DNA of 12,272 bases from Alphaproteobacteria bacterium (GCA_005884715.1 VAZZ01000116.1:1-12272), one strand, 5' to 3'. Shown: positions 1 through 6,890, counted from the first letter of the stretch. Made by a program: numbers and translations. The notes: a model not told the origin generated them from the letters alone.

Positions 1-192
1 CAGGATGATGCCGGTGATGATCTGCACCGTTAGCATGAGGGAGAGGATGCCGCCGAAGGTCCACCAGTAATTCAGATTCTTCGGCGTCGGGAAATCGAGC
101 GCCGTGGTCTTCACGAACTCGACGATCGGCAGGCGCTCATGCAGCCACTTGGCCCCGGCGCTCTTGGGTTGATAAGTCGAATGTCCGCCCAT
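1..192 (-). CDS. petB: Cytochrome b of the bc1 complex (complex III), N-terminal 64 residues only
   Basis: This is the start of the membrane cytochrome b subunit of ubiquinol:cytochrome c oxidoreductase; the gene runs off the left edge. The visible 64 residues begin MGGHSTYQPKS and contain LHERLPIVEFVKT, DFPTPKNLNYWWTFGG and the start of the first transmembrane helix (LSLMLTVQIITGIIL). This is the classic alphaproteobacterial cytochrome b N-terminus. The haem-ligating histidines lie further in and are not visible. The ATG at 192-190 is preceded by an AGAGGG ribosome-binding site and lies 13 bp after the Rieske stop codon, so the two genes are co-transcribed in the usual petA-petB order; petC would be expected next, outside the window. 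Identity is secure. What a damaged Rieske partner means for the complex is discussed under petA. Confidence 0.95.
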   Translation of the reverse strand, partial: MGGHSTYQPKSAGAKWLHERLPIVEFVKTTALDFPTPKNLNYWWTFGGILSLMLTVQIITGIIL

Positions 193-205
193 CGCGTGCC
201 CTCTG

Positions 206-717
206 TTAGCCGATACGGATCTTGGTATCGGAGATATATTCGTATTTCGGCACCGCTAGGTTCTGCGGCGCCGGACCTTTGCGGATACGCCCGGCCGTGT
301 CGTAATGCGAGCCGTGGCACGGGCAGAGCCATCCGCCATAATCACCCTGCTGGCCGATCGGCACGCGCCGACCACGCGATTCTCGTCGGTGGCGGGATCG
401 CCCTCTTTCACATTGGCATTGCGCGCATCGGCATCGGGCAGGTCGGAGACCGGCACCGCCTTGGCGTCGTCGATTTCCTTCTGGGTGCGGTGGCGAATGA
501 AGACTGGGTTGCCGCGCCATTTGATGGTGATGCTCTGGCCTTCCGCGACGGGCGCCATGTCGATTTCGATGGACGAAAGCGCCAACACCGAAGCATCGGG
601 ATTCATCTGGTCGATGAAGGGCCAGGCCACCAAGGCCGTGCCCACCGCCCCGGCCGCACCGGTAGCTATGTAGAGAAAGTCGCGCCGGTTCGGATCGGCA
701 TGTTCGGCTGTGGACAC
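206..717 (-). pseudogene. petA: Rieske iron-sulfur subunit of bc1, internal deletion plus frameshift removing cluster-binding box 1
   Basis: The Rieske subunit carries the 2Fe-2S cluster that moves electrons from ubiquinol to cytochrome c1. From the GTG at 717, residues 1-114 read in one frame: a twin-arginine RRDFLY motif (residues 11-16), a membrane anchor (about 14-35), then IKWRGNPVFIRHRTQKEI and the NANVKEGDPATDENR block. The rest of the protein is in another frame from about 364 to the TAA at 206: VPIGQQGDYGGW, cluster box 2 CPCHGSHYD, GRIRKGPAP and the C-terminus SDTKIRIG. Only 11 nt (365-375) separate the halves, where homologues carry about 21 residues ending in box 1 (CTHLGC). About 52 nt therefore appear missing. 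With one Cys and one His cluster ligand gone and the frame lost, no functional Rieske protein can be made as written. The GTG start is chosen because GAGAGGA (733-727) sits 9 nt upstream; another in-frame GTG at 744 is less likely. A sequence or assembly error is a real alternative. Confidence 0.88.
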
Positions 718-726
718 TTGGCAGTT

Positions 727-733
727 TCCTCTC
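727..733 (-). promoter_or_regulatory. Ribosome-binding site that selects the petA GTG start
   Basis: On the minus strand GAGAGGA lies 9 nt before the GTG at 717-715. The resulting protein starts (M)STAEHADPNRRDFLY, the normal Rieske N-terminus. The alternative GTG at 744 would place this site inside the coding sequence. Confidence 0.6.
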
Positions 734-884
734 GCGAAAGGCACACCGAGGAGCCCGCGTAAACGGGTCGACGCATGAATTGGTGTGTTTTTGGCATCGG
801 GTTTCCGGAATGTCTAGCCATCAAGTGTCGCAGTGGGACGATACTTTGCACATCCCTCACTCCGGGGCTAAAGATTTGAAATCC

Positions 885-1343
885 ATGATCGAAATTGCGC
901 TCTACCAGCCCGATATTCCGCCCAACGCGGCAACCATCATGCGCATGGCCGCCTGCTTTGGCTTGAAGGTCAGGATCATCGAGCCGGCGGGCTTCACCTG
1001 GTCCGATTCTTCGCTGAAGCGCGCCGGGATGGATTATCTCGATCATGCCCTGGTGATCCGCGATGCCTCCTGGACCGCCTTTCGCGAAGCGACAAGGGGG
1101 CGGCGCCTGATCCTCGCCTCGACCAAGTCGGCGGTCGCCTATACCGATTTCAGCTTCCGCACTGGCGATATCCTGCTCATGGGCCGCGAAAGCTCGGGCG
1201 TGCCTGAGGCGATCCATGAAGCCGCCGATGCCCGGCTTCTCATTCCCATGCGGTCTGGGTTGCGTTCCCTCAATGTGGCATTGGCCTGTGCTATGTTGAC
1301 CGGCGAGGCCCTGCGCCAGCTCAAGGCCTTTCCCGTCCGATGA
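885..1343 (+). CDS. trmL: tRNA (cytidine(34)-2'-O)-methyltransferase, TrmL, SPOUT/SpoU family
   Basis: Predicted to 2'-O-methylate the wobble nucleotide of certain tRNA-Leu species using S-adenosylmethionine, in the cytoplasm. The 152-residue product matches the usual TrmL length. It starts MIEIALYQPDIPPNAATIMR, typical of the family. Its C-terminal half has the knotted SPOUT cofactor site: GDILLMGRESSGVPEAIH, then LLIPMRSGLRSLNVALACAM. The frame is open further upstream, with an ATG at 810, but that would add about 25 non-conserved residues, so the start at 885 is chosen by homology even though its ribosome-binding site is weak. It is divergent from petA across about 167 bp (718-884), in which I see no convincing promoter boxes, and it is followed 43 bp later by hemF on the same strand. 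No oddities were seen in the protein. Confidence 0.9.
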   Translation: MIEIALYQPDIPPNAATIMRMAACFGLKVRIIEPAGFTWSDSSLKRAGMDYLDHALVIRDASWTAFREATRGRRLILASTKSAVAYTDFSFRTGDILLMGRESSGVPEAIHEAADARLLIPMRSGLRSLNVALACAMLTGEALRQLKAFPVR

Positions 1344-1386
1344 GAAATCGCTTTGTCATTGGTGCGGACCTTCGCCAGACTGGGCC

Positions 1387-2259
1387 ATGACCTCATCCAT
1401 CGAAAAACGCAAATTGGCGGCACGCGCCTGGTTCGAAGCCTTGCGCGACGATCTCTGCACCGAATTCGAACAGCTCGAGGACGAGCTTGGCGGCAGGGAC
1501 CCGCCGGGCCGCTTTATCCGCAGGCACTGGAGACGCACGGACCACACCGATGCCGCGGGCGGTGGCGGTGTCATGGCGATGATCCATGGCCGCCTGTTCG
1601 AGAAGGCCGGCATCCATTGCCCGACCGTGCATGGCGAATTCTCACCCGAATTTCGCAAGCAGATGCCAGGCACCGAGGAGGACGCGCGCTTCTGGGCGTC
1701 GGGCATCTCGCTCATTGCCCATCCGCGCAATCCCTTCGTCCCCACCGTCCGTATGAACACGCGCATGGTGGTAACGTCGAAATCCTGGTTCGGCGGCGGC
1801 GCCGATCTCACCCCGGTGCTCGACCGGCGGCGCATTCAGGAGCACCCTGACAGCATCGCCTTTCATGCAGCGATGAAGCAGGCCTGCGATGCACATCGGC
1901 TCGCCGATTACGCGCAATACAAGCAATGGTGCGACGAGTATTTCTCTCTGCCGCACCGCGCCGAGCCGCGCGGCATCGGCGGCATATTCTTCGATTATCT
2001 CGATACAGGCGATTGGGAGGCCGACTTTGCCTTTGTGAAGGAAGTCGGCCGGGCCTTTCACGCGGCCTATCCGCCGATCGTGCGCGCCAACATGAATGAG
2101 GCCTGGAGCGATGTTGATCGCGAGGAGCAGCTCATTCGCCGCGGCCGCTATGTCGAGTTCAACCTGCTCTATGACCGCGGGACGATTTTCGGCCTCAAGA
2201 CCGGCGGCAATGTGGAATCGATTCTCTCTTCGCTGCCGCCCGTGGCGAAGTGGCCATGA
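1387..2259 (+). CDS. hemF: Aerobic (oxygen-dependent) coproporphyrinogen III oxidase, with an Arg in place of the active-site His
   Basis: HemF oxidatively decarboxylates coproporphyrinogen III to protoporphyrinogen IX, using O2, in haem synthesis. The 290-residue product aligns with the family from end to end: PPGRFIRRHW (39-48), the glycine run and FEKAGI (58-76), VHGEFSPEFR (81-90), FWASGISLIAHPRNP (102-116), SWFGGGADLTP (133-143), WCDEYF (181-186), EPRGIGGIFFDYL (193-205) and the signature YVEFNLLYDRGTIFGLKTGG (255-274). One oddity is the motif normally written H-x-N-x-R (human H258, N260, R262), which here reads R122-M-N-T-R126. The codon is CGT at 1750-1752, one transition from CAT. The spacing and open frame are otherwise intact, so this is probably an expressed protein, possibly with altered activity. 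It sits between trmL and apt on the same strand, in a likely shared transcript. A haem gene beside bc1 genes fits the respiratory theme. Confidence 0.95.
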   Translation: MTSSIEKRKLAARAWFEALRDDLCTEFEQLEDELGGRDPPGRFIRRHWRRTDHTDAAGGGGVMAMIHGRLFEKAGIHCPTVHGEFSPEFRKQMPGTEEDARFWASGISLIAHPRNPFVPTVRMNTRMVVTSKSWFGGGADLTPVLDRRRIQEHPDSIAFHAAMKQACDAHRLADYAQYKQWCDEYFSLPHRAEPRGIGGIFFDYLDTGDWEADFAFVKEVGRAFHAAYPPIVRANMNEAWSDVDREEQLIRRGRYVEFNLLYDRGTIFGLKTGGNVESILSSLPPVAKWP

Positions 2260-2331
2260 TCGATAAATGAGCACCTTCCGTGAACTATCGACTGTGCCTA
2301 TGATCAATCATCCTGCGGGGGAAGGACCACC

Positions 2332-2817
2332 ATGGATCTGCGGCACGGTTTCGACATCAAGCGATATATCAGGACCATTCCGGATTATCCGAAGAAGGGC
2401 ATTCTCTTCCGCGACATCACCACCCTCCTTGCCAATCTCCATGCCTTTCGCGCCGCCGTCGATGAACTGGCGTGGCCCTTCCTCGTTGCCCACCAGGTGT
2501 CGGCCGGGTTCGTCCCCATCCGCAAGAAGGGCAAGCTGCCGCATAGAGTGATCGGCCAGGATTATGCGCTCGAATATGGAGTCGATACGATCGAGATCCA
2601 TGCTGACGCGATCAGCAAGGGCGATCGGATACTGCTCATTGACGATCTGGTCGCGACCGGCGGAACGGCCAATGCCGCCATCGACCTCATCCGCAAATCG
2701 GCTGGCGATGTCGTGGCGGCTGCCTTTGTCATCGATCTTCCCGATATCGGCGGCAGCCAGCGCCTGCGCGACAAGGGTGTGAAGATCCATACGCTGGTCT
2801 CGTTTGAAGGTCATTGA
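2332..2817 (+). CDS. apt: Adenine phosphoribosyltransferase with an in-frame internal deletion
   Basis: Apt converts adenine and PRPP to AMP and pyrophosphate (purine salvage, cytosol). The 161-residue product keeps RTIPDYPKKGILFRDITTLL (14-33), VSAGFVPIRKKGKLP (56-70), LEYGVDTIEIH (80-90) and the PRPP-binding loop ILLIDDLVATGGTA (100-113), ending in VKIHTLVSFEGH. It goes straight from DELAWPF (44-50) to LVAHQVSAG (51-59). In rhizobial homologues about 20 residues lie between these blocks, including D-K-V-x-G-I-E-A-R-G-F-I-L-G-G, whose Arg contacts the PRPP/pyrophosphate side of the active site (human R67). About 60 nt therefore seem to be missing in frame near 2479-2487. The enzyme is probably inactive or badly folded if the sequence is right. 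The start is the ATG at 2332 behind GGGGAAGGA. It lies 72 bp after hemF and 93 bp before the transporter gene. Confidence 0.9.
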   Translation: MDLRHGFDIKRYIRTIPDYPKKGILFRDITTLLANLHAFRAAVDELAWPFLVAHQVSAGFVPIRKKGKLPHRVIGQDYALEYGVDTIEIHADAISKGDRILLIDDLVATGGTANAAIDLIRKSAGDVVAAAFVIDLPDIGGSQRLRDKGVKIHTLVSFEGH

Positions 2818-2910
2818 GCATCGGGCCAGAACAAAGCCCTGCAGGATTGGCGCGGCTGGCATTCCGATCCATTTGAGGCTGGAAGGCCAATTTCCGTGTA
2901 AGCGGAGGCC

Positions 2911-3840
2911 ATGAGCGAGACCACGGCCGGAACTGGCAGCCTGGCGGCGGCGGCTTTGGGGGCTGCACTCTTTTCCTCCAAAGCCATCTTCATCAAGCTC
3001 GCTTATCTGGAGAAATCCGACGCCGCCCTCATGCTTGCTTTGCGCATGATGATGTCGCTGCCGTTCTTCCTTGCGGTCGGCCTCTATGCTCTTTATCTCC
3101 AGCGGCGCGCCGGACGCCCCTATCCGAGCCGGCGCATCGTCTTCCTCGCCTGCATCAACGGTTTCATCGGCTATTATGTCGCGGCCTATCTCGATTTCGC
3201 CGGACTGACCTTCATCACAGCACAACTCGAAAGACTGGTGCTCTTCACCTATCCGGTCTTTGTCATGCTGCTCGGCTGGCTGTTCTTCAAGGGACGCGTC
3301 ACTCTGCGCGGTCTGATCGGTGCCGCCATCACCTATTCCGGCCTCGCTTTGATCTTTTCCAACGGCATTTCCGCCGATGGCTGGAACGCCGTCATCGGCA
3401 CCATCCTGGTTCTCGGCGCAGCACTCGCTTTCGCGCTCTATCAGCTCCTCGCCAAGAATCTCATCTCGACCCTCGGCAGCACGCTCTTCACCTCCATCGC
3501 TATGTCCTCGGCGGGCGTGGCGAGCCTCATCCATTATGGGATCGTCTCGCATGGCGTCGGGCCCGCCCTGTCATGGCACTATATAATGCTGGTGGCGGGC
3601 TGCGCTTTCTTCGCCACCGTGCTTCCCTCCTTCCTGGTCAATGCTGGCTTGGGGCGGATCACGCCGCAGGCCTCATCGATGATCTCGACGATTTCGCCCC
3701 TCGTCACCATCATAATGGCGATGATCTTCCTGGGCGAGGTTTTCACTTTCATCGACGCCATCGGCACCGCTCTGATCATCATCGGCGTCGGCTTCTATGC
3801 CTGGTCGGATGCGAGGGCGCAGAAGGCACCGGCGACCTGA
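2911..3840 (+). CDS. EamA/DMT-superfamily inner-membrane transporter, substrate unknown
   Basis: A 309-residue integral membrane protein of the drug/metabolite transporter superfamily, made of two repeated EamA halves of about five helices each. The first half runs from LGAALFSSKAIFIKLAY (about 16-32) through GYYVAAYLDFAGLTFITAQLERLVLFTYPVF, the usual helix 3-4 region. The second half begins near IGTILVLGAALAFALYQLL and ends with ISPLVTIIMAMIFLGEVF, whose conserved LGE and flanking residues are a hallmark of EamA proteins, then GTALIIIGVGFYAW. Members export or import small metabolites such as amino acids or purine-type compounds; nothing here fixes the substrate. GGAGG (2904-2908) lies only 2 nt before the ATG, an unusually short spacing, but no better in-frame start exists before the first helix. 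It is the last gene of the plus-strand run that starts with trmL. No terminator is visible after it. Confidence 0.88.
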   Translation: MSETTAGTGSLAAAALGAALFSSKAIFIKLAYLEKSDAALMLALRMMMSLPFFLAVGLYALYLQRRAGRPYPSRRIVFLACINGFIGYYVAAYLDFAGLTFITAQLERLVLFTYPVFVMLLGWLFFKGRVTLRGLIGAAITYSGLALIFSNGISADGWNAVIGTILVLGAALAFALYQLLAKNLISTLGSTLFTSIAMSSAGVASLIHYGIVSHGVGPALSWHYIMLVAGCAFFATVLPSFLVNAGLGRITPQASSMISTISPLVTIIMAMIFLGEVFTFIDAIGTALIIIGVGFYAWSDARAQKAPAT

Positions 3841-3861
3841 GCTATTTCTCCTAACATAGAA

Positions 3862-3907
3862 ATATACGTTTTTACCGTTGACTTGGTTTACGCATTAAGC
3901 GTATATC
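3862..3907 (+). promoter_or_regulatory. Candidate sigma70-type promoter overlapped by inverted repeats, upstream of the metallopeptidase-like gene
   Basis: In an AT-rich 84-bp gap, TTGACT (3878-3883) and TATATC (3902-3907), 18 bp apart, form a plausible -35/-10 pair reading towards the next gene. Two nested inverted repeats overlay it: TACGC-attaa-GCGTA (3889-3903), between and touching the boxes, and the outer arms ATATACG (3862-3868) and CGTATAT (3900-3906). The palindrome is placed where a bound repressor would block RNA polymerase, so an operator is a reasonable inference. No regulator gene is nearby. Confidence 0.45.
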
Positions 3908-3930
3908 TGGCATCGATATAGGAGATGGCG

Positions 3931-5226
3931 ATGACAGAAGATAAAGATGCATTGTCTAAGAAATTGCCCAACTGGCTTCGCCACTGGCCAGGGGTAGACC
4001 CTGAAGTTCCTGCCGCCCAAGCAAGTCGCGGTTCATTCAGCAGCCATAAGCCGACCTCTCGCGAACGGATGTTTGATCTTATAAACGAGACGTTTTATGG
4101 CGGTGAGGGAGTTGGCAGTGAGGGAAATAAATATGCGCACAGACTAGCGAACCTTCTCGATTTCACTCCGGTCGGAACGTTGAACCAAGCCTACGATACC
4201 GGACGGGCTATTGGCGAAGGGCGTTTCAAAGATGCAGCAATATCGAGCGGCCTTGCATTCCTGCCAGCATTGCGAAAAGCGCCAGCCGGATTGTTTAATC
4301 CAATACCAAAGCCGCCACGCAATGTCTTGGACGACTTTCCAAGCGGCGCCAAGCTCGATGACGAAGGTTATGTCGCCCATGATATGGAAGGCAGGCCGTT
4401 TGATGCTCTGTACCGGGTCGGGAGAACGAGACTTGACGCGCCGGACCACGCGCTAACGCCGATTGATATCCAGCGTGTTGGCGAATACGCAATTGAGGGG
4501 CCAATCAACAAAAATTCAAGGAAATACTTCGATTCCGGAACTCTGGGGGAGACTTGGCAATTCGGCGGGAAACCTGGATACGTCCACATCTTGGATAGCT
4601 TGCCTCAAGCCGACGCGGATATCGTTACGGCTCACGAGGTCGGTCACGTAATTGATCAGCTTGCCGGTGAAATCCCCACCAAGGGATTGGAGGAGGAATT
4701 GAACTCTGTCTACAACGCACTGAAAACCGGGAAGGAACGAAAATATCTCCAAAGCCTTCCGGAGGATTCTGGCTATAGTGGAACCGATGTTCCCCGCGAA
4801 AAGATGGCTGAGGCTATCCGCGCCTACATGGTCGATCCAAACCATCTCAAGACTGTTGCTTCCAAGACGGCCAGCAGAATTAGACAGTGGGTCAATACTC
4901 ACCCCGAGCTTTCCAAGATCATTCAATTCAACACTATCGCTGCAGGCGGTGGGTTAGGATTAGGAACGATAGGCGGCAGCGAGGATTCAGAGGCCCGCGA
5001 AATGCGCCAAGGGAAAGAACCGCAATCCGGCATATTCAAAGGTGCCGACTCCGGTTTTGCACCGGCCACTAAGGCAGCATCAAATTTTGCCCAGATTGCT
5101 CAAACCCTCTTGCGTCAGGGGCTCGCATCGCAAATGCCGGCCAGAGGCAGGTATGGGCCCATCGTTCGTGCGCTCATGAACCTTCAGACCGGCAAACCGG
5201 GGGGACCATCACTGCCCCGGCCCTAG
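3931..5226 (+). CDS. Putative HEVGH zincin-like metallopeptidase domain protein, phage/mobile-element style cargo, function unknown
   Basis: I do not recognise this as a named gene. The 431-residue product has three visible parts. The N-terminal 70 residues are polar and probably disordered (PNWLRHWPGVDPEVPAAQ). A hydrophobic, glycine-bearing segment around 73-110 (LLDFTPVGTLNQAYDTGRAI, then GLAFLPALRKAP) resembles linker segments of phage internal proteins and polymorphic toxins. A central domain follows with H235-E-V-G-H239 and D242, a zincin metal-binding motif, with a possible third ligand E294 in MAEAIRAYM. Next come a helical SRIRQWVNTHPELSKI stretch, a glycine-rich patch (about 335-348) and a low-complexity tail rich in Pro, Gly and Arg. 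The start at 3931 is chosen because AGGAG (3920-3924) is 6 nt upstream; the ATG at 3925 directly abuts that site. Composition is AT-richer than the neighbours: hand count about 60/120 G+C at 4021-4140 against 40/60 at 5941-6000. It has its own promoter and ends 9 bp from the convergent mttB-like gene. Horizontal acquisition is likely. Peptidase activity is inferred only from the motif. Confidence 0.7.
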   Translation: MTEDKDALSKKLPNWLRHWPGVDPEVPAAQASRGSFSSHKPTSRERMFDLINETFYGGEGVGSEGNKYAHRLANLLDFTPVGTLNQAYDTGRAIGEGRFKDAAISSGLAFLPALRKAPAGLFNPIPKPPRNVLDDFPSGAKLDDEGYVAHDMEGRPFDALYRVGRTRLDAPDHALTPIDIQRVGEYAIEGPINKNSRKYFDSGTLGETWQFGGKPGYVHILDSLPQADADIVTAHEVGHVIDQLAGEIPTKGLEEELNSVYNALKTGKERKYLQSLPEDSGYSGTDVPREKMAEAIRAYMVDPNHLKTVASKTASRIRQWVNTHPELSKIIQFNTIAAGGGLGLGTIGGSEDSEAREMRQGKEPQSGIFKGADSGFAPATKAASNFAQIAQTLLRQGLASQMPARGRYGPIVRALMNLQTGKPGGPSLPRP

Positions 5227-5235
5227 CTCTGTTTG

Positions 5236-6792
5236 TCAAGCCACCCCGTCCGGCAGTACTTCCTTGCGCCTGGCCATGAAGGCCTTGAGCGCCTCATCCA
5301 GCGCCGGATCGAGCGCCGGGCCTTCATAATCGCGCAGCATCCGCTTCCAGGTGTCATTGGCGCGCCGCGTCGCATCCTTCTCGCCATCGTCGCGCCACTG
5401 CTCGAAGGAATTGTTGTCGGCAATGGAGGAACGCCAGAACGCGGTCTCGAAATTCGCCTGCGTATGGGCACAGCCAAGGAAATGCGAGCCCGGCCCCACT
5501 TCGCGGATGGCCGACAGGCCTTGTCCATTGTCGGAGAAATCGACGCCTTCTGAGAAGCGCTGGAACATGGTGAGTTGGTCGGCATCGATGATGAATTTCT
5601 CATATGAGCTGACAAGGCCGCCTTCGAGCGAGCCCGCCGCATGCAGCATGAAATTGACGCCGCCCATGAGCGCCGGCCAAAGGGTATTCGCCGTTTCATG
5701 CGCGGCTTGCGCATCGGTGATCTTGGAAGCGCACAGGCCGCCGCCTGAGCGGAACGGCACGCCAAGGCGTCTGGCAAGCTGGGCGGCGCCGAACAGCACA
5801 TGCGCCGGCTCCGGCGTGCCGAAGGTGGGCGCCCCCGACTGCATCGAGATGGAACTGGCGAACGTGCCGAACACCACCGGCGCACCAGGGCGGCAGAGTT
5901 GCGCGAAGGCCATGCCGACCAAAGCTTCGGCGAGGATCTGGGTCAGCGTGCCGACGACGGTCACCGCCGACATGGCGCCCGACAGGATGAAGGGCGATAT
6001 GACGGTCGCCTGGTTGGCGCGGGCATAGACCTTGAGCGCCCCTACCATCGTGCCATCGAACACCAGGGGCGAATTGGCGTTGATGAGGTTGATCAGTACG
6101 CAATTCTGGTCGACGAATTCATCGCCGAACACCATCTTCGCCATGGTAACTGAATCCTCGGCACGCTCAGGTGCGGTGACCGAGCCCATGAAGGGTTTAT
6201 CGGAATAGCGGATATGGCTGTAAACCATGTCGAGATGGCGCTTGGCGACTGGGATATCGACAGGCTCGCACACCGTGCCGCCTGAGTGATGCAGCGACGG
6301 CGACATGTAAGCGAGCTTCACGAAATTGCGGAAGTCCTCGATCGTCGCGTAGCGGCGGCCCTCATCGAGAGTGCGCACGAATGGCGGGCCATAGACCGGC
6401 ACGAAGATCGTGCTATTGCCACCGACCGTGACCGAGCGCTCCGGATTGCGCGCATATTGCACGAATTCGCGAGGCGCCGTCTTGATGAGCGAGCGCACCA
6501 GGCCTTTGGGGAAGCGCACCCGGTCGCCTTTCACATCGGCGCCGGCCGCCTTCCACATCGAAAGCGCTTCGGCATCGTCGCGGAAATCGATGCCGATCTC
6601 CTGCAGCACTGTCTCGGCATTGGCTTCGATGAGTTCAAGCTGTTCGGTGGTGAAGGGTTCATAGAGCGGGATATTGCGGCGGATGAAACCCTGCTGCTTG
6701 GCGGTGCCGGCGCTGCGAGCCGCGCGGCGCGCTTCGGCGCCGCCGCGGGCCCGGCGGCCGCCTGAGGAAGGAAGGGTCTGGGCTTCGGACAT
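5236..6792 (-). CDS. MttB-family (trimethylamine/glycine betaine methyltransferase-like) protein without pyrrolysine
   Basis: MttB-superfamily enzymes move a methyl group from a quaternary or tertiary amine to a corrinoid protein. The 518-residue product has a basic, low-complexity start (GGRRARGGAEARRAARSAG), then PLYEPFTTEQLELIEANAET, the family's usual beginning, followed by the conserved TIM-barrel blocks PVYGPPFVRTLDEGRR, NLINANSPLVFD, SPFILSGAMSAVTVVGTLTQ, PVVFGTFASSISMQSGAPTF and ADQLTMFQRFSEG, ending with HFLGCAHTQANFETAFWR. There is no in-frame TAG, so it is not a pyrrolysine enzyme. This places it with the non-Pyl homologues, of which glycine betaine methyltransferase (MtgB) is the characterised example; the substrate here is not proven. 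ATG at 6792 is preferred to the GTG at 6798; the only SD-like sequence is AAGGTG about 20 nt upstream, inside a hairpin. The DMGDH-like gene at the right end of the window is a plausible pathway partner. No corrinoid-protein gene is visible. Confidence 0.88.
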   Translation of the reverse strand: MSEAQTLPSSGGRRARGGAEARRAARSAGTAKQQGFIRRNIPLYEPFTTEQLELIEANAETVLQEIGIDFRDDAEALSMWKAAGADVKGDRVRFPKGLVRSLIKTAPREFVQYARNPERSVTVGGNSTIFVPVYGPPFVRTLDEGRRYATIEDFRNFVKLAYMSPSLHHSGGTVCEPVDIPVAKRHLDMVYSHIRYSDKPFMGSVTAPERAEDSVTMAKMVFGDEFVDQNCVLINLINANSPLVFDGTMVGALKVYARANQATVISPFILSGAMSAVTVVGTLTQILAEALVGMAFAQLCRPGAPVVFGTFASSISMQSGAPTFGTPEPAHVLFGAAQLARRLGVPFRSGGGLCASKITDAQAAHETANTLWPALMGGVNFMLHAAGSLEGGLVSSYEKFIIDADQLTMFQRFSEGVDFSDNGQGLSAIREVGPGSHFLGCAHTQANFETAFWRSSIADNNSFEQWRDDGEKDATRRANDTWKRMLRDYEGPALDPALDEALKAFMARRKEVLPDGVA

Positions 6793-6805
6793 CGTCACAC
6801 CGTTG

Positions 6806-6829
6806 AAAAAACTTCACCTTATCGGGTGA
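6806..6829 (-). terminator. Terminator-like hairpin between the P450 gene and the mttB-like gene
   Basis: On the minus strand TCACC, loop CGATAA, GGTGA, then AG and six T residues. The stem is only 5 bp, so strength is doubtful. It is 61 bp beyond the P450 stop and its T-run ends 13 nt before the mttB-like ATG. It could therefore end P450 transcripts or act as a leader element that hides the only SD-like sequence (AAGGTG) of the downstream gene. Confidence 0.4.
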
Positions 6830-6890
6830 TACGCTCAACAGGCATCATGAGAAGGGGTATTTCCGTCTTGGCATGGCGCGGAAACGACCT

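Noticed and set aside
139..762. A 207-codon plus-strand open frame over the Rieske gene
   Set aside because: Antisense to petA and petB, no motifs. The Rieske motifs on the minus strand explain the region.
2308..3552. A 414-codon open frame on the minus strand across apt and the DMT transporter
   Set aside because: It is antisense to two genes with clear homology, rich in Glu, Asp, Gly and Arg as expected for a shadow frame in high-G+C DNA, and shows no recognisable domain.
5197..5220. Inverted repeat CCGGGG/CCCCGG at the end of the insert gene, considered as a terminator
   Set aside because: No T-run follows on either strand, the loop is 12 nt, and it lies within coding sequence.
3841..5235. 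Insertion-sequence or integrase-type element boundaries around the foreign-looking gene
   Set aside because: No transposase, no tRNA, and no convincing flanking direct or terminal inverted repeats could be found by eye.
5351..6028. A 225-codon plus-strand open frame inside the mttB-like gene
   Set aside because: Compositionally odd (Ser, Ala and Arg rich), antisense to a well-conserved gene, no recognisable domain.
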